DNA of 64,000 nucleotides from Frateuria terrea (GTDB lineage: Bacteria; Pseudomonadota; Gammaproteobacteria; Xanthomonadales; Rhodanobacteraceae). The translations under genes and the position numbers were made by a program. Positions 48,137 through 56,574 of the stretch are shown one piece after another (within the stretch, counting starts at the first letter, position 1; the number at the start of each line of letters is the position of its first letter). The DNA is taken from the NCBI RefSeq assembly GCF_900115705.1, contig NZ_FOXL01000003.1:496001-560000 (forward strand), in the 5' to 3' direction. Below the pieces are notes generated by a model that was not told the origin of the DNA, did not search any database, and worked only from the letters and a program-made list of their open reading frames with translations.

Positions 48137-48745
48137 ATGCGCGACACGATCTACTTCCTGGTGTTCGATGGCTTTGCGGATTGGCAGGCGGCGCTGGCGC
48201 TGTGCGAGGTGCGCCGGCCGGGCGACTGGCAGGTGGCCACGGTGGGGTTTACCCGCGCGCCGGTGCGCTCGATGGGCGGCCTCACGGTGCAGCCGGAACT
48301 GAGCCTGGCCGAGCTGGACTTCGCCCGCGCCGCGCTCGCCATCGTGCCCGGCGGGCACCTGTGGCAGCGCGGCGAGGGCGTCGCTGCGGTGGCGGCGCTG
48401 CGCCAGCTGCACGGGGCCGGTTCGGTGGTCGCCGGCATCGACAGCGGCGTGCTGGCGCTGGCCCGGGCAGGCCTGCTCGACCGCTGCCGCCACACCGGCA
48501 ACTGGTCCGGCCACATCGATGCGCAGGTGCCCGGCTATGCCGGCAGTGCGCAGTACGATGCCTCGGCGCTGGCGGTCAGCGACGGCGGCACCATCACCGC
48601 CAGCCACCTGGGCAGCGTCGAGTTCGCGCGCGAGGTGATCCGCACGCTGGACCTTTACAACCCGAACGACCGCGAGCACTGGTACCGCCTGTTCAAGCAC
48701 GCCCAGCTGCCGCCGTGGTGCGTGGGCGAAGCGGTGGCGGCGTGA
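48137..48745 (+). CDS. DJ-1/PfpI-like protein lacking the catalytic cysteine
   Basis: A 202-residue class I glutamine amidotransferase-like (PfpI/DJ-1) protein. FLVFDGFADWQAALALCEV and ALAIVPGGHLWQRGEG are family-like; the nucleophile elbow, normally with a reactive Cys (…ICxxTLALA…), reads AGIDSGVLALARAGLLD, with Asp in place of Cys. The rest (HTGNWSGHIDAQVPGY, GGTITASHLGSVEFAREVI) follows the fold. It may bind rather than catalyse. Strong AAAGGAGG before the ATG at 48137. First gene of a seven-gene run ending with a WYL regulator. Confidence 0.9.
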   Translation: MRDTIYFLVFDGFADWQAALALCEVRRPGDWQVATVGFTRAPVRSMGGLTVQPELSLAELDFARAALAIVPGGHLWQRGEGVAAVAALRQLHGAGSVVAGIDSGVLALARAGLLDRCRHTGNWSGHIDAQVPGYAGSAQYDASALAVSDGGTITASHLGSVEFAREVIRTLDLYNPNDREHWYRLFKHAQLPPWCVGEAVAA

Positions 48746-48756
48746 GGAGGCCGGCC

Positions 48757-48918
48757 ATGCATCCGATCCTGCACCGTGTGGCCAGCGCCTACGGCCCGCT
48801 CGCCTCGCGCAACCGACTGGTCGAGGGGCCGCACACGCTGCCCGCGACGTCACCGCCGCCGCCTCGCCGCATGACGCTCGTGGCGTTGCTGGGCGTGCTG
48901 CTCCGGCGGCGCGCATGA
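48757..48918 (+). CDS. 53-aa coupled small protein
   Basis: A 53-residue ORF between the PfpI-like and NIPSNAP genes. AGGAGG precedes its ATG, and its TGA overlaps the next ATG as ATGA, both typical of translational coupling. It begins HPILHRVASAYGPL, has a Pro-rich middle, then a hydrophobic C-terminal stretch [15 protein letters not shown]. No family recognised; it could be a small membrane-associated protein or only a coupling peptide. Confidence 0.6.
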   Translation: MHPILHRVASAYGPLASRNRLVEGPHTLPATSPPPPRRMTLVALLGVLLRRRA

Positions 48919-49655
48919 GCGGCCACAGCGTTTTCGAATTGCGCCAGTACACGCTGCGCTCCGGCCAGCGCGCGTTGCTGATCGAGCTGTTCGAGCGCGA
49001 GTTCGTCGAAGCGCAGGAAGCGCTCGGCATCGGTCTGCCGGGCCAGTTCCGCGACCTGGACGATCCGGACCGGTTCGTCTGGCTGCGCAGCTTCGCGGAC
49101 ATGGAAGCGCGCGCCGCCGCGCTGGCCGCTTTCTATGACGGCCCGGTCTGGCGCGCACACCGCGAGGCGGCCAACGCCACCATGCTCGATTCGGACGACG
49201 TGCTGCTGCTGCGTCCGGTGCACGGTTTCGCGCTCGACGGGCTGGTGCGCCCCACCGCGGACGAGCGGGCTCCCGCCGGCCTGCTCACCGCCACGATCTG
49301 CCCGTTGCCGCCGGGCGACGCCGCGGCGCTCGTGCGCAGCTTCGACGCGCAGGTACGGCCGGCACTGGAAGCACATGGCACACCGGTGCTGGCACAGTTC
49401 GTCACCGAGCCGGCGTGCAACACCTACCCGCGCCTGCCGGTGCGCGAGGGCGAATGCGTGCTCGTCTGGTTCGCCGCGTTCGGTGATACGGCAGCGCAGG
49501 CGCGGCGTGAGGCCGCCGCAGCGGCCGATCCGGCCATCGGCGCCTGGATTCGCCGCCTCGACGCCATGCCGCAGATCCTGCGCCTGGCGCCCACGCAACG
49601 CTCGCTGCTGCGCGATGCGGCACCCGCATCCACCACGCCCCGGGGGCACGCATGA
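48915..49655 (+). CDS. NIPSNAP-family protein
   Basis: A 246-residue protein with two NIPSNAP (dimeric alpha+beta barrel) domains. The first starts [20 protein letters not shown] and includes [20 protein letters not shown]; the second begins near residue 125 ([26 protein letters not shown]). Function of bacterial members is unknown; the fold often binds small reactive or aromatic molecules. Starts inside the previous stop (ATGA) and ends overlapping the GFA start (ATGA), so it is tightly coupled to both. Confidence 0.9.
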   Translation: MSGHSVFELRQYTLRSGQRALLIELFEREFVEAQEALGIGLPGQFRDLDDPDRFVWLRSFADMEARAAALAAFYDGPVWRAHREAANATMLDSDDVLLLRPVHGFALDGLVRPTADERAPAGLLTATICPLPPGDAAALVRSFDAQVRPALEAHGTPVLAQFVTEPACNTYPRLPVREGECVLVWFAAFGDTAAQARREAAAAADPAIGAWIRRLDAMPQILRLAPTQRSLLRDAAPASTTPRGHA

Positions 49656-50056
49656 GCAAGACCTACCACGGCAGCTGCCACTGCGGCGCGGTGCGCTTTG
49701 CCGCCGATATCGACCTCTCGGCCGGCACCGGCCGCTGCAACTGCTCGATCTGCAGCAAGACGCGCCGCTGGGGCGCGATCGTCAGCCCGGACGCCTTCCG
49801 CCTGCTGGAGGGCGAAGCGGCACTGGCCGACTACCAGTTCGGCACCCACAGCATGCATTACCGGTTCTGCCGGCACTGCGGCATCCAGCCCTTCGGCAGC
49901 GGGCACCTGGAGCAGCTGGGCGGCGACTTCGTCAGCGTCAACCTGGCCTGCCTGGACGACGCCACGCCGCAGGAACTGGCCGACGCGCCGGTGCGCTACT
50001 TCGACGGACGCCACGACAACTGGATGAACCCGCCGGCCATCACCAGCTACCTCTAG
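49652..50056 (+). CDS. GFA (glutathione-dependent formaldehyde-activating-like) protein
   Basis: A 134-residue zinc-binding GFA/CENP-V-fold protein. Cysteine motifs: [21 protein letters not shown] and [10 protein letters not shown], the zinc ligands of the family. Gfa was described as speeding formation of S-hydroxymethylglutathione, though that activity is debated. ATGA overlap with NIPSNAP and 11 bp to the VOC gene. Placement beside a GST and a VOC protein supports a glutathione/aldehyde theme. Confidence 0.93.
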   Translation: MSKTYHGSCHCGAVRFAADIDLSAGTGRCNCSICSKTRRWGAIVSPDAFRLLEGEAALADYQFGTHSMHYRFCRHCGIQPFGSGHLEQLGGDFVSVNLACLDDATPQELADAPVRYFDGRHDNWMNPPAITSYL

Positions 50057-50067
50057 GAGCGCGCGCC

Positions 50068-50460
50068 ATGATCTTCGATCACGTGGGCCTGCCCGTCGCC
50101 GACCTGGAACAGGCGCGCCGGTTCTACGAACAGGCGTTGCAGCCGCTCGGCATCCGCGTGGTGAAAGCCTTTCCGGATGCCGTGGGCCTCGCTGCCGGCC
50201 GGGCGCGCAAGGACGAACAGGAGCTCTGGCTGAGCCGCGCCGGCCACGTGCCCACGCCGCTGCACCTGGCCTTCGCCGCGGCCGACCACGCGCAGGTCGA
50301 TGCCTTCCACCGCGCGGCCCTGGCCGCCGGCGCGCGGGACAATGGCCCACCGGGCCTGCGACCGCAGTACCACGCGCATTACTACGCCGCTTTCGTGATC
50401 GGCCCGGACGGGCACAACCTCGAGGCGGTCTGCCATCTGCCGCCAGAGACCACGCCATGA
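50068..50460 (+). CDS. VOC-family (glyoxalase/dioxygenase fold) protein
   Basis: A 130-residue vicinal-oxygen-chelate protein. The N-terminus FDHVGLPVADLEQARRFYEQ is the classic glyoxalase-fold start, the metal or contact residues sit in PLHLAFAAADHAQVDAFHR, and the end YYAAFVIGPDGHNLEAVCH carries the last Glu. Substrate unknown. Its stop overlaps the GST start as ATGA. Confidence 0.93.
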   Translation: MIFDHVGLPVADLEQARRFYEQALQPLGIRVVKAFPDAVGLAAGRARKDEQELWLSRAGHVPTPLHLAFAAADHAQVDAFHRAALAAGARDNGPPGLRPQYHAHYYAAFVIGPDGHNLEAVCHLPPETTP

Positions 50461-51083
50461 AAGCACCGAAGGTGACCTTCTTCCATGCCCCGCAGTCGCG
50501 CTCGCGCGGCACGCTGGCCCTGCTGGAGGAGCTGGGCGTCGATTACGACCTGCACCTGATCGACCTGAAGGCCGGCACGCAGCGGGACCCGGCCTACCTC
50601 GCGCTCAATCCGCTGGGCAAGGTGCCGGCGGTCCGCCACGAGGGTGCCATGGTCACCGAGCAGCCCGCGGTGATGATGTATCTGGCCGACCTCTATCCGG
50701 AAAAAGGCCTGGCGCCCGCCATCGGCGATCCGCTGCGTGGGCCGTATCTGCGCTGGATGGTGTTCTACGGCTCCTGCTTCGAGCCGGCGCTGGTCGACCA
50801 TTCCATGCAGCGTGAACCGGCGCCGCATGCGACCTCGCCCTACGGCACCTGGCAGGAGGTGCTGGACGCCATCGTCACCCAGCTTACGCCCGGGCCCTGG
50901 CTGCTCGGCGAGCGCTTCACCGCCGCCGACGTGCTGTGGGGAACGGCGCTCCACTGGACCACAATGTTCAAGCTGGTACCCGAGCTGCCGCCAGTGCGCG
51001 AGTACATCGACCGCGTTCGCGCGCGACCGGCGATGCAGCGGGCCGAGGCGAAGGATGCGCAGTTTCTCGCCAGCCAGGCCTGA
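50457..51083 (+). CDS. glutathione S-transferase
   Basis: A 208-residue GST. Thioredoxin-like domain: FFHAPQSRSRGTLALLEELG, LNPLGKVPAVRHEG (cis-Pro site) and EQPAVMMYLADLYP; helical domain: PWLLGERFTAADVLWGTAL with the conserved capping Asp. The Ser in PQSRSRG could be the glutathione-activating residue. Fifth enzyme-type gene of the operon; conjugates glutathione to electrophiles in the family. Confidence 0.93.
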   Translation: MKAPKVTFFHAPQSRSRGTLALLEELGVDYDLHLIDLKAGTQRDPAYLALNPLGKVPAVRHEGAMVTEQPAVMMYLADLYPEKGLAPAIGDPLRGPYLRWMVFYGSCFEPALVDHSMQREPAPHATSPYGTWQEVLDAIVTQLTPGPWLLGERFTAADVLWGTALHWTTMFKLVPELPPVREYIDRVRARPAMQRAEAKDAQFLASQA

Positions 51084-51140
51084 GCGGTCGATGGCGGTGC
51101 CGCACTGGCTCGGGCACCGCGCCTCGGCGATCATGCGTGC

Positions 51141-51842
51141 ATGCGCCGCGCCGACCGCCTGTTCCTCATCATCCACGCCCTGCGCGGCCGGCGCACGGCG
51201 TTGCAGGCGCGCTCGCTGGCCGAGACGCTGGGCGTATCGCTGCGCACGGTCTACCGCGATGTCGCCGATCTGCAGCTCTCCGGCGTGCCGATCGAGGGCG
51301 AGGCGGGCGTGGGTTATGTGCTGCGCAAGGGCGCGGACATCCCGCCGCTGATGTTTACCGCCGAGGAACTCGAATCGCTGGTGGTCGGCACGCGCTTCGT
51401 GCGCGCCTTCGCCGGCGAGCGCCTGGCCGAGGGCGCGCAGGCGGCGCTGATGAAGATCGAGGCGGTGTTGCCGCCGGAACTGCGCGAACGAGCGGCGCGC
51501 ACGCGCATCTATGCGCCGGTGTGGCGCGACGAGTTTCAGCTCGCCTTCGCCGCAAGGATCGACCGCCTGCACGCGGCGATCGAATCGCAGCACGTGCTGC
51601 GGCTGGTCTATCGCGACGAGGCCGGCCTGGCCAGCACGCGCGACGTCGAGCCGTTGTGCCTGGCGTTCTGGGGCGGCAAGTGGACGCTCGGGACCTGGTG
51701 CCGCCTGCGCGGTGCATTCCGTAACTTCCGTCCCGATCGCATCGAGCAGTTCGACGAAACCGGCGAATGCTTTTCCGCCGGCGAAGGGCGCAACCTGGAC
51801 GCCTATCTGGACGCCATGCGCGGTTATTACGCCGGCGTCTGA
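51141..51842 (+). CDS. YafY-type HTH-WYL transcriptional regulator
   Basis: A 233-residue regulator. N-terminal winged helix (RRADRLFLIIHALRGRRT, SLAETLGVSLRTVYRDVADL) followed by a WYL-type domain (IDRLHAAIESQHVLRLVYRD, LCLAFWGGKWTLGTWCRLRG, FRPDRIEQFDETGECFSAGE). WYL domains sense ligands or nucleic acid. It lies 57 bp after the GST gene, at the end of the detoxification-type run, so it probably controls that operon, perhaps from the 213-bp promoter region before the first gene. Confidence 0.92.
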   Translation: MRRADRLFLIIHALRGRRTALQARSLAETLGVSLRTVYRDVADLQLSGVPIEGEAGVGYVLRKGADIPPLMFTAEELESLVVGTRFVRAFAGERLAEGAQAALMKIEAVLPPELRERAARTRIYAPVWRDEFQLAFAARIDRLHAAIESQHVLRLVYRDEAGLASTRDVEPLCLAFWGGKWTLGTWCRLRGAFRNFRPDRIEQFDETGECFSAGEGRNLDAYLDAMRGYYAGV

Positions 51843-52041
51843 TCTGCTCCTGGCGGTGCTTCGGCTGCGGTGCTGCGCACCTGAGCCCAGCACGAACGAC
51901 TGAGGACCGGTCGCCGAGCGCGCACGCCGCGAGCCCGGCTCGAAGGGTCTCCAGGCTGGCACGCGCATTCGGCGCCAAAGGCATTCGCCGGCATGGCTTC
52001 TTTGCGATGATCACCGTTTTCCCCTCGCTAGGAGCCTCCCG

Positions 52042-53799
52042 ATGAACCACTTGCTGGGCGGCCTGCTCGCCGCGGGCCTGATGCTCGCGCCGGCCGTGCA
52101 TGCCAACGACACCGACGACCGCTTCCGTGCGATCTACACCCACGAGTGGGCCTGGCGTACCGGGCAGGGCGACATCAGCACCTCGGGCGAGCCGCAGCCG
52201 GACAACGGCCGGCTGGACAACGTCGACGCGGCCAGCCAGCAGCGGCGACTGGAACAATGGCAGCAGGTCCTGGCCAAGCTCGATGCAATCGACGCGGCCC
52301 GGCTCTCGCCGGCCAACCAGGTGAACTACGCCGTCTACCAGGCACAGATCGCCAACCTGCTGGCCGATCAGCGTTTCGAGACCTGGCAGATGCCGTTCAA
52401 CAGCGACTCGGCCTTTTGGAGCGACATCGGCTACGAGTTGGGCGGCGATCCGCTGCGCACGGCCGACGACTACCGCCGCTACCTCGACCGGCTGGCGCAG
52501 ATCCCGGCCTATTTCGACCAGCAGATCGCCAATATGCGGTTGGGCCTGAAGCGTGGCTTCAGCGTGCCGCGTGCCGTGCTGGACGGGCGTGACCTATCGA
52601 TCGCCGCCGTGGCCGAAATCAAGGATCCCACTGCCAGCAGCTTCTACAAGCCGTTCGGGGCCATGCCCGATGCGATCCCCGCCGACCAGGCGCAGGCATT
52701 GCAGGGCGAGGCGCTGCGGCGCATCCGCGATGAGGTGATCCCCGCCTACGCCCGGCTGCTGACGTTCTTCCGCCAGACCTACGTGCCGCACGCGCGCACC
52801 ACGCTGGCGGCCGAGGCGCTGCCGGACGGCAAGGCGTTCTACCGCCAGCAGATTCGCGAATACACCACGCTGGACCTGGACCCGGACACCATCCACCGCA
52901 TCGGCCTGGAACAGGTGGCGAAGATCCACGCGCAGATGCTCCAGACGATGAAGGAGAGCGGCTTCAAGGGCGACTTCCCGGCCTTTCTCGCGTTTCTGCG
53001 CACCGACCCGCAGTTCTACGCCAGGACGCCCGACGAACTGCTGCGCCGCACCGCCTGGGTGGCCAAGCAGGTGGACGGCCAGATCAGCCGCTTCTTCGGC
53101 CACCTGCCGCGCGCGCGCTTTGCCATCGTGCCGGTACCGGAAGACATCGCGCCGTACTACACCTCCGGCCGTGGTGGTGCGGACGCGTATCAGGTCAACA
53201 CCTACGACCTGCCGTCGCGCCCGCTGTTCAACATGCCGGCGCTGACCCTGCACGAATCCTATCCCGGCCACGCGCTGCAGCTGGAACTGGCGGCCGAGCA
53301 GAAGGGCCAGCCCGAGTTCCGCCGCCAGGGCTACATCTCCGCCTATGGCGAGGGCTGGGGCCTGTACGCGGAGTACCTGGGCAACGAGATGGGCATCTAC
53401 CAGACGCCCTACCAGCGCTTCGGCTACCTCACCTACCAGATGTGGCGCGCCTGCCGGCTGGTGGTCGACACCGGCATCCACCACCTGGGCTGGACCCGCC
53501 AGCAGGCGATCGACTACCTCACGCAGAACACCGCGCTCTCGGCCCGCGAGATCGCCAACGAAGTGGACCGTTACATCAGTTGGCCGGGGCAGGCGCTGTC
53601 CTACGAACTGGGCTACCTGAAGATCCGCGAGCTGCGGGCCAGGGCCGCACAGGCGCTCGGCGGCAAGTTCGACCTGCGCCACTTCCACGACACCGTGTTG
53701 CAGCTGGGCTCGGTGCCGTTGCCGGTGCTGGAGAAGCGCATCGACCGCTTCATTGCCGAGGGTGGCCCGGAACCGGACTACGGCGGCGATAGCAAATGA
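52042..53799 (+). CDS. exported DUF885 family protein
   Basis: A 585-residue protein with a signal peptide (LLGGLLAAGLMLAPAVHA). The DUF885 hallmarks are GRGGADAYQVNTYDLPSR, LTLHESYPGHALQLELA (HE…GH, a metal-binding-like motif) and GYISAYGEGWGLYAEYLG, with the C-terminal RQQAIDYLTQNTALS. Proposed to be zinc carboxypeptidase-like; activity unproven. It stands alone, 199 bp after the WYL regulator gene, where no gene was found. Confidence 0.92.
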   Translation: MNHLLGGLLAAGLMLAPAVHANDTDDRFRAIYTHEWAWRTGQGDISTSGEPQPDNGRLDNVDAASQQRRLEQWQQVLAKLDAIDAARLSPANQVNYAVYQAQIANLLADQRFETWQMPFNSDSAFWSDIGYELGGDPLRTADDYRRYLDRLAQIPAYFDQQIANMRLGLKRGFSVPRAVLDGRDLSIAAVAEIKDPTASSFYKPFGAMPDAIPADQAQALQGEALRRIRDEVIPAYARLLTFFRQTYVPHARTTLAAEALPDGKAFYRQQIREYTTLDLDPDTIHRIGLEQVAKIHAQMLQTMKESGFKGDFPAFLAFLRTDPQFYARTPDELLRRTAWVAKQVDGQISRFFGHLPRARFAIVPVPEDIAPYYTSGRGGADAYQVNTYDLPSRPLFNMPALTLHESYPGHALQLELAAEQKGQPEFRRQGYISAYGEGWGLYAEYLGNEMGIYQTPYQRFGYLTYQMWRACRLVVDTGIHHLGWTRQQAIDYLTQNTALSAREIANEVDRYISWPGQALSYELGYLKIRELRARAAQALGGKFDLRHFHDTVLQLGSVPLPVLEKRIDRFIAEGGPEPDYGGDSK

Positions 53800-53833
53800 T
53801 GGAATGGCCGGCTGGAGGCCCATCTCCAGCAAT

Positions 53834-53862
53834 TTGCGGCGACTGCATATCTGCAGTAGATT
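53834..53862 (+). promoter_or_regulatory. promoter with operator-like palindrome for the Xre-RES pair
   Basis: TTGCGG (-35-like, 53834-53839), 17-base spacer, TAGATT (-10-like, 53857-53862). The spacer is filled by ACTGCA-TATC-TGCAGT (53842-53857), a palindrome of 6-bp arms, exactly where an autorepressing Xre antitoxin would bind. Sequence around is more AT-rich than the neighbours. Confidence 0.5.
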
Positions 53863-53891
53863 AAGTGCGAACTCCAAAAGGAGAGTCCCGC

Positions 53892-54290
53892 ATGCTGGTC
53901 CATCCCCGCCCCGAACAGGCCCCCGCAGGCGACCTTGGCGGCCCCGCGCTGCGCTCCTTCTTCCGCCTGGCCGAGCACTGGAAACTGCGCATCGCAGAGC
54001 AGCGCCGCCTGCTCGGCGACCCGGCCGAATCGACCTTCTTCAAGTGGAAGCGCGACCAGCACGGCAATCCCGGCCGCGACGTGGTCGAGCGGATCAGCTA
54101 TCTGCTGGGCATCTGGAAGTCGCTGCAGATCCTGTTTCCCGATCCGGCACAGGCCGACGCCTGGCTGCGCAAGCCCAACCAGGCCCCGCTGTTCGGCGGC
54201 CAGTCGGCGCTCGACCGCATGTTGTCGGGCAACGTCGGCGATCTCTACGTGGTACGCCAGTACCTCGACGCGCAACGCGGCTGGAACTGA
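53892..54290 (+). CDS. Xre/MbcA/ParS-type antitoxin (DUF2384)
   Basis: A 132-residue antitoxin. N-terminal helix-turn-helix region RIAEQRRLLGDPAESTFFKW; C-terminal toxin-binding DUF2384 region with YLLGIWKSLQILFPDP, PNQAPLFGGQSALDRMLSG and LYVVRQYLDAQRGW. Pairs with the RES-domain protein downstream. ATG at 53892 follows AAGGAGAG. Likely represses its own promoter. Confidence 0.92.
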   Translation: MLVHPRPEQAPAGDLGGPALRSFFRLAEHWKLRIAEQRRLLGDPAESTFFKWKRDQHGNPGRDVVERISYLLGIWKSLQILFPDPAQADAWLRKPNQAPLFGGQSALDRMLSGNVGDLYVVRQYLDAQRGWN

Positions 54291-54386
54291 CCGGCGTCGC
54301 AAACGGCGACACCCGCGCTCGTCACCATGTCCGGCAGCCACCACCCGCGCGCGAGCGCGCCGGCGGCCCATGATCCCGGAACGCCG

Positions 54387-55073
54387 ATGTCGCCCGAGCT
54401 GCCGCCCCTCAAACGCATCCGCTGGAGCCACGCCTACCGCATCGTGCCCAGCCGTTTCCCGCCGGTGGGCGTGTTCGACCGCATCGCCGATCCGGGCGAA
54501 CTGGACGCGCTGTTCGCCATCGAGGCGATGACCAACCCACGCCTGCGCGAGGAGGCCGGCGCGCTGAAGCTGGTGCCGCCGGGACGACGCATCAGTGGTC
54601 CGGGCAGCACGCCGGTGATGGCCGCCTTCACCCACCTCAACCCGGAAGGCAGCCGCTTCTCCGACGGCAGCTGGGGCGTGTTCTACGCTGCACACAGCGT
54701 GGCCACGGTGGTAGAAGAAACCGCCTACCACCGCGAGCGCTTCCTCGCCGCTACTGCCGAGCCGGCCTGCGAGCTGCAGATGCGCTGCTACCGCACCAGC
54801 ATCGACTGCAAGCTGCACGACCTGCGCGGCGGCTGGCCGGCCGCACATGATCCGGACGACTACGCAGCGAGCAGGGCATTGGCCCGCACGCTGCGTGAGG
54901 CCGGTTCCAACGGCATCGTCTACGACAGTGCACGGCACGCGGGCGGCGAATGCGTCGCGGCGTTCTATCCGGATGTGGTGGCGCCCTGCGTCCAGGCGCA
55001 GCACCTCATCTACCGCTGGGACGGTACGCGCATCGCGCAAGTGCTTCAGGTGAGCGAGCTCAAGCGGCCGTAG
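54387..55073 (+). CDS. RES-domain toxin (NAD+ phosphorylase type)
   Basis: A 228-residue RES toxin; family members degrade cellular NAD+ by phosphorolysis. The RES motif region includes AYRIVPSRFPP, SDGSWGVFYAAHSVATVVEE with TAYHRE following, and SNGIVYDSARHAGGECVA. R, E and S residues of the name are all present. Start is uncertain: ATG 54387 fits the family N-terminus, ATG 54327 would add 20 Pro/Ala/His-rich residues. Neither has a strong ribosome site. Second gene of the toxin-antitoxin pair. Confidence 0.92.
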   Translation: MSPELPPLKRIRWSHAYRIVPSRFPPVGVFDRIADPGELDALFAIEAMTNPRLREEAGALKLVPPGRRISGPGSTPVMAAFTHLNPEGSRFSDGSWGVFYAAHSVATVVEETAYHRERFLAATAEPACELQMRCYRTSIDCKLHDLRGGWPAAHDPDDYAASRALARTLREAGSNGIVYDSARHAGGECVAAFYPDVVAPCVQAQHLIYRWDGTRIAQVLQVSELKRP

Positions 55074-55121
55074 CGGGGGCGCTCGCCCCACCGTCGCCCC
55101 GCACGGTGGTAGGTTGGGCCG

Positions 55122-55799
55122 ATGAAGACCATCTGGCTGCTGCTCACCCTCGCGTTGCTGCCATCGCTGGCGCAGGCCTGTGCGGACCGGCCCGGTCAAT
55201 GGAGCACCGACATTGCCGCGTTCGCCGCGGCCGACCGCGCGCATCCGCCGCCTGCGCACCCGGTACTGTTCGTGGGCAGCTCTTCGATCCGCATGTGGGG
55301 CTCGCTGGCTGCCGACTTTCGCGGTCGCACGGTGATCAACCGCGGCTTCGGCGGCTCGCGCATCGCCGACGCCACCTACTACGCCGATCGGCTGGTGGCG
55401 CCCTACCACCCGCGCGCGATCGTGCTCTACGCCGGCGACAACGACCTGGCCGAAGGCTGCACGCCGGAACAGGTGCGCGATGCCTTCGCCGCCTTCGTGC
55501 AGCGCGCGCGGTCGCTGGATGCGCGCGTGCCGATCGCCTTCATCGCGATCAAGCCCAGCATGGCGCGCAAAAGTCTGCTGTCGCAGATCCGCCAGGCCAA
55601 CGCGCTGGTGCGCGAGTACGCGCACGGCCAGAAGGGTGTCGGCTATTTGGACGTCTTGACGCCCATGCTCGGGACGAACGGCCAGCCGCAGCCGAAGTGG
55701 TTCGGCCCCGATGGCCTGCACATGAACCGCCAGGGCTATCGCCTGTGGACGGGCCTGGTACGGGCCTGGCTGCACAGGACGCTGGACGCCCCACCCTGA
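55122..55799 (+). CDS. SGNH/GDSL-family lipase or esterase, exported
   Basis: A 225-residue SGNH hydrolase with a signal peptide (MKTIWLLLTLALLPSLAQA). Block I VLFVGSSSIRMWGSL has the nucleophile Ser, block II NRGFGGSRIADATYY the Gly, block III LYAGDNDLAEG the Asn, and block V DGLHMNRQGYRLW the Asp and His. Complete catalytic set. A closely related paralogue follows in a damaged form. Confidence 0.92.
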   Translation: MKTIWLLLTLALLPSLAQACADRPGQWSTDIAAFAAADRAHPPPAHPVLFVGSSSIRMWGSLAADFRGRTVINRGFGGSRIADATYYADRLVAPYHPRAIVLYAGDNDLAEGCTPEQVRDAFAAFVQRARSLDARVPIAFIAIKPSMARKSLLSQIRQANALVREYAHGQKGVGYLDVLTPMLGTNGQPQPKWFGPDGLHMNRQGYRLWTGLVRAWLHRTLDAPP

Positions 55800-55900
55800 G
55801 GCTTTGCCCCGCAGCGCCGAAGCCGCGGCATGGGCGTCACCCACGCCGCCTTGATCGTCCATGATCTAGGGTCGGGCCACCAGCGTCCCGTGGAGACGGC

Positions 55901-56541
55901 ATGCTTGACCAGCCCTCCCCTTCCGGCGGCGAGGCCGCCGAATTCATCGAATGGCAGACCGAGATCGCGGCGTTCGCCGCGATCGACAGGCTCGCCCCCG
56001 CTCCGGCCGGCGCAGTGCTGTTCGCCGGCAGTTCCTCCATCCGGCTGTGGCATACGCTGGCGGCGGATTTTCCCGAGCTGCCCACGATCAACCGGGGCTT
56101 CGGTGGCTCCGAAATCGCCGATAGCGCCTACTTCGCGGAGCAGTTGATCGGGCCGTACCATCCCAGGGCCATCGTGATGTACGCCGGCGGCAACGATCTT
56201 GCCGACGGCAAATCGCCCGGACAGTGCGCGACGCGTTCGGCGCATTCGTCAACCAGGCGCACCATTGGGCGGGGCGGGTGCCGATGGCCTACCTCTCCAT
56301 CAAGCCCAATCTCGCACGGCGCAGGCAACTGCCGCAGATCCGCGCGGCCAACGCGCTGATCCGGGTCTGCGCGCAGGAGCGTGGCGTGGACTTCCTGGAC
56401 GTCCATGCGCCGATGCTTGGCGCCGATGGCGAGGCGGACCCGCGCTGGTTCGACGTCGACGGGCTGCACCTCAATGCCGAGGGTTACGCGCTATGGACCG
56501 GCGTGGTACGCGACTGGCTGGCGCGGCGCGGCTTGCTCTGA
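55901..56541 (+). pseudogene. second SGNH/GDSL hydrolase, frameshifted
   Basis: Paralogue of the preceding hydrolase without a signal peptide. First frame: VLFAGSSSIRLWHTLAADFP, NRGFGGSEIADSAYFAEQ and YAGGNDLADGKSPGQ; then one base is missing near 56220-56226 and the other frame continues RDAFGAFVNQAHHWAGR, AYLSIKPNLARR and DGLHLNAEGYALWTG to 56541. Joined it would be about 213 residues with a full catalytic set. A single-base deletion or a sequencing error explains it. Confidence 0.85.
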
Positions 56542-56574
56542 AAGCAGAGCGGCCAGTCCAACGCGCGAACGTTG

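Noticed and set aside
50382-51968. 528-codon minus-strand ORF across the GST and WYL genes
   Set aside because: Antisense shadow; no motif.
53778-55862. 694-codon minus-strand ORF across the Xre-RES and GDSL genes
   Set aside because: Spans three recognisable plus-strand genes; shadow reading.
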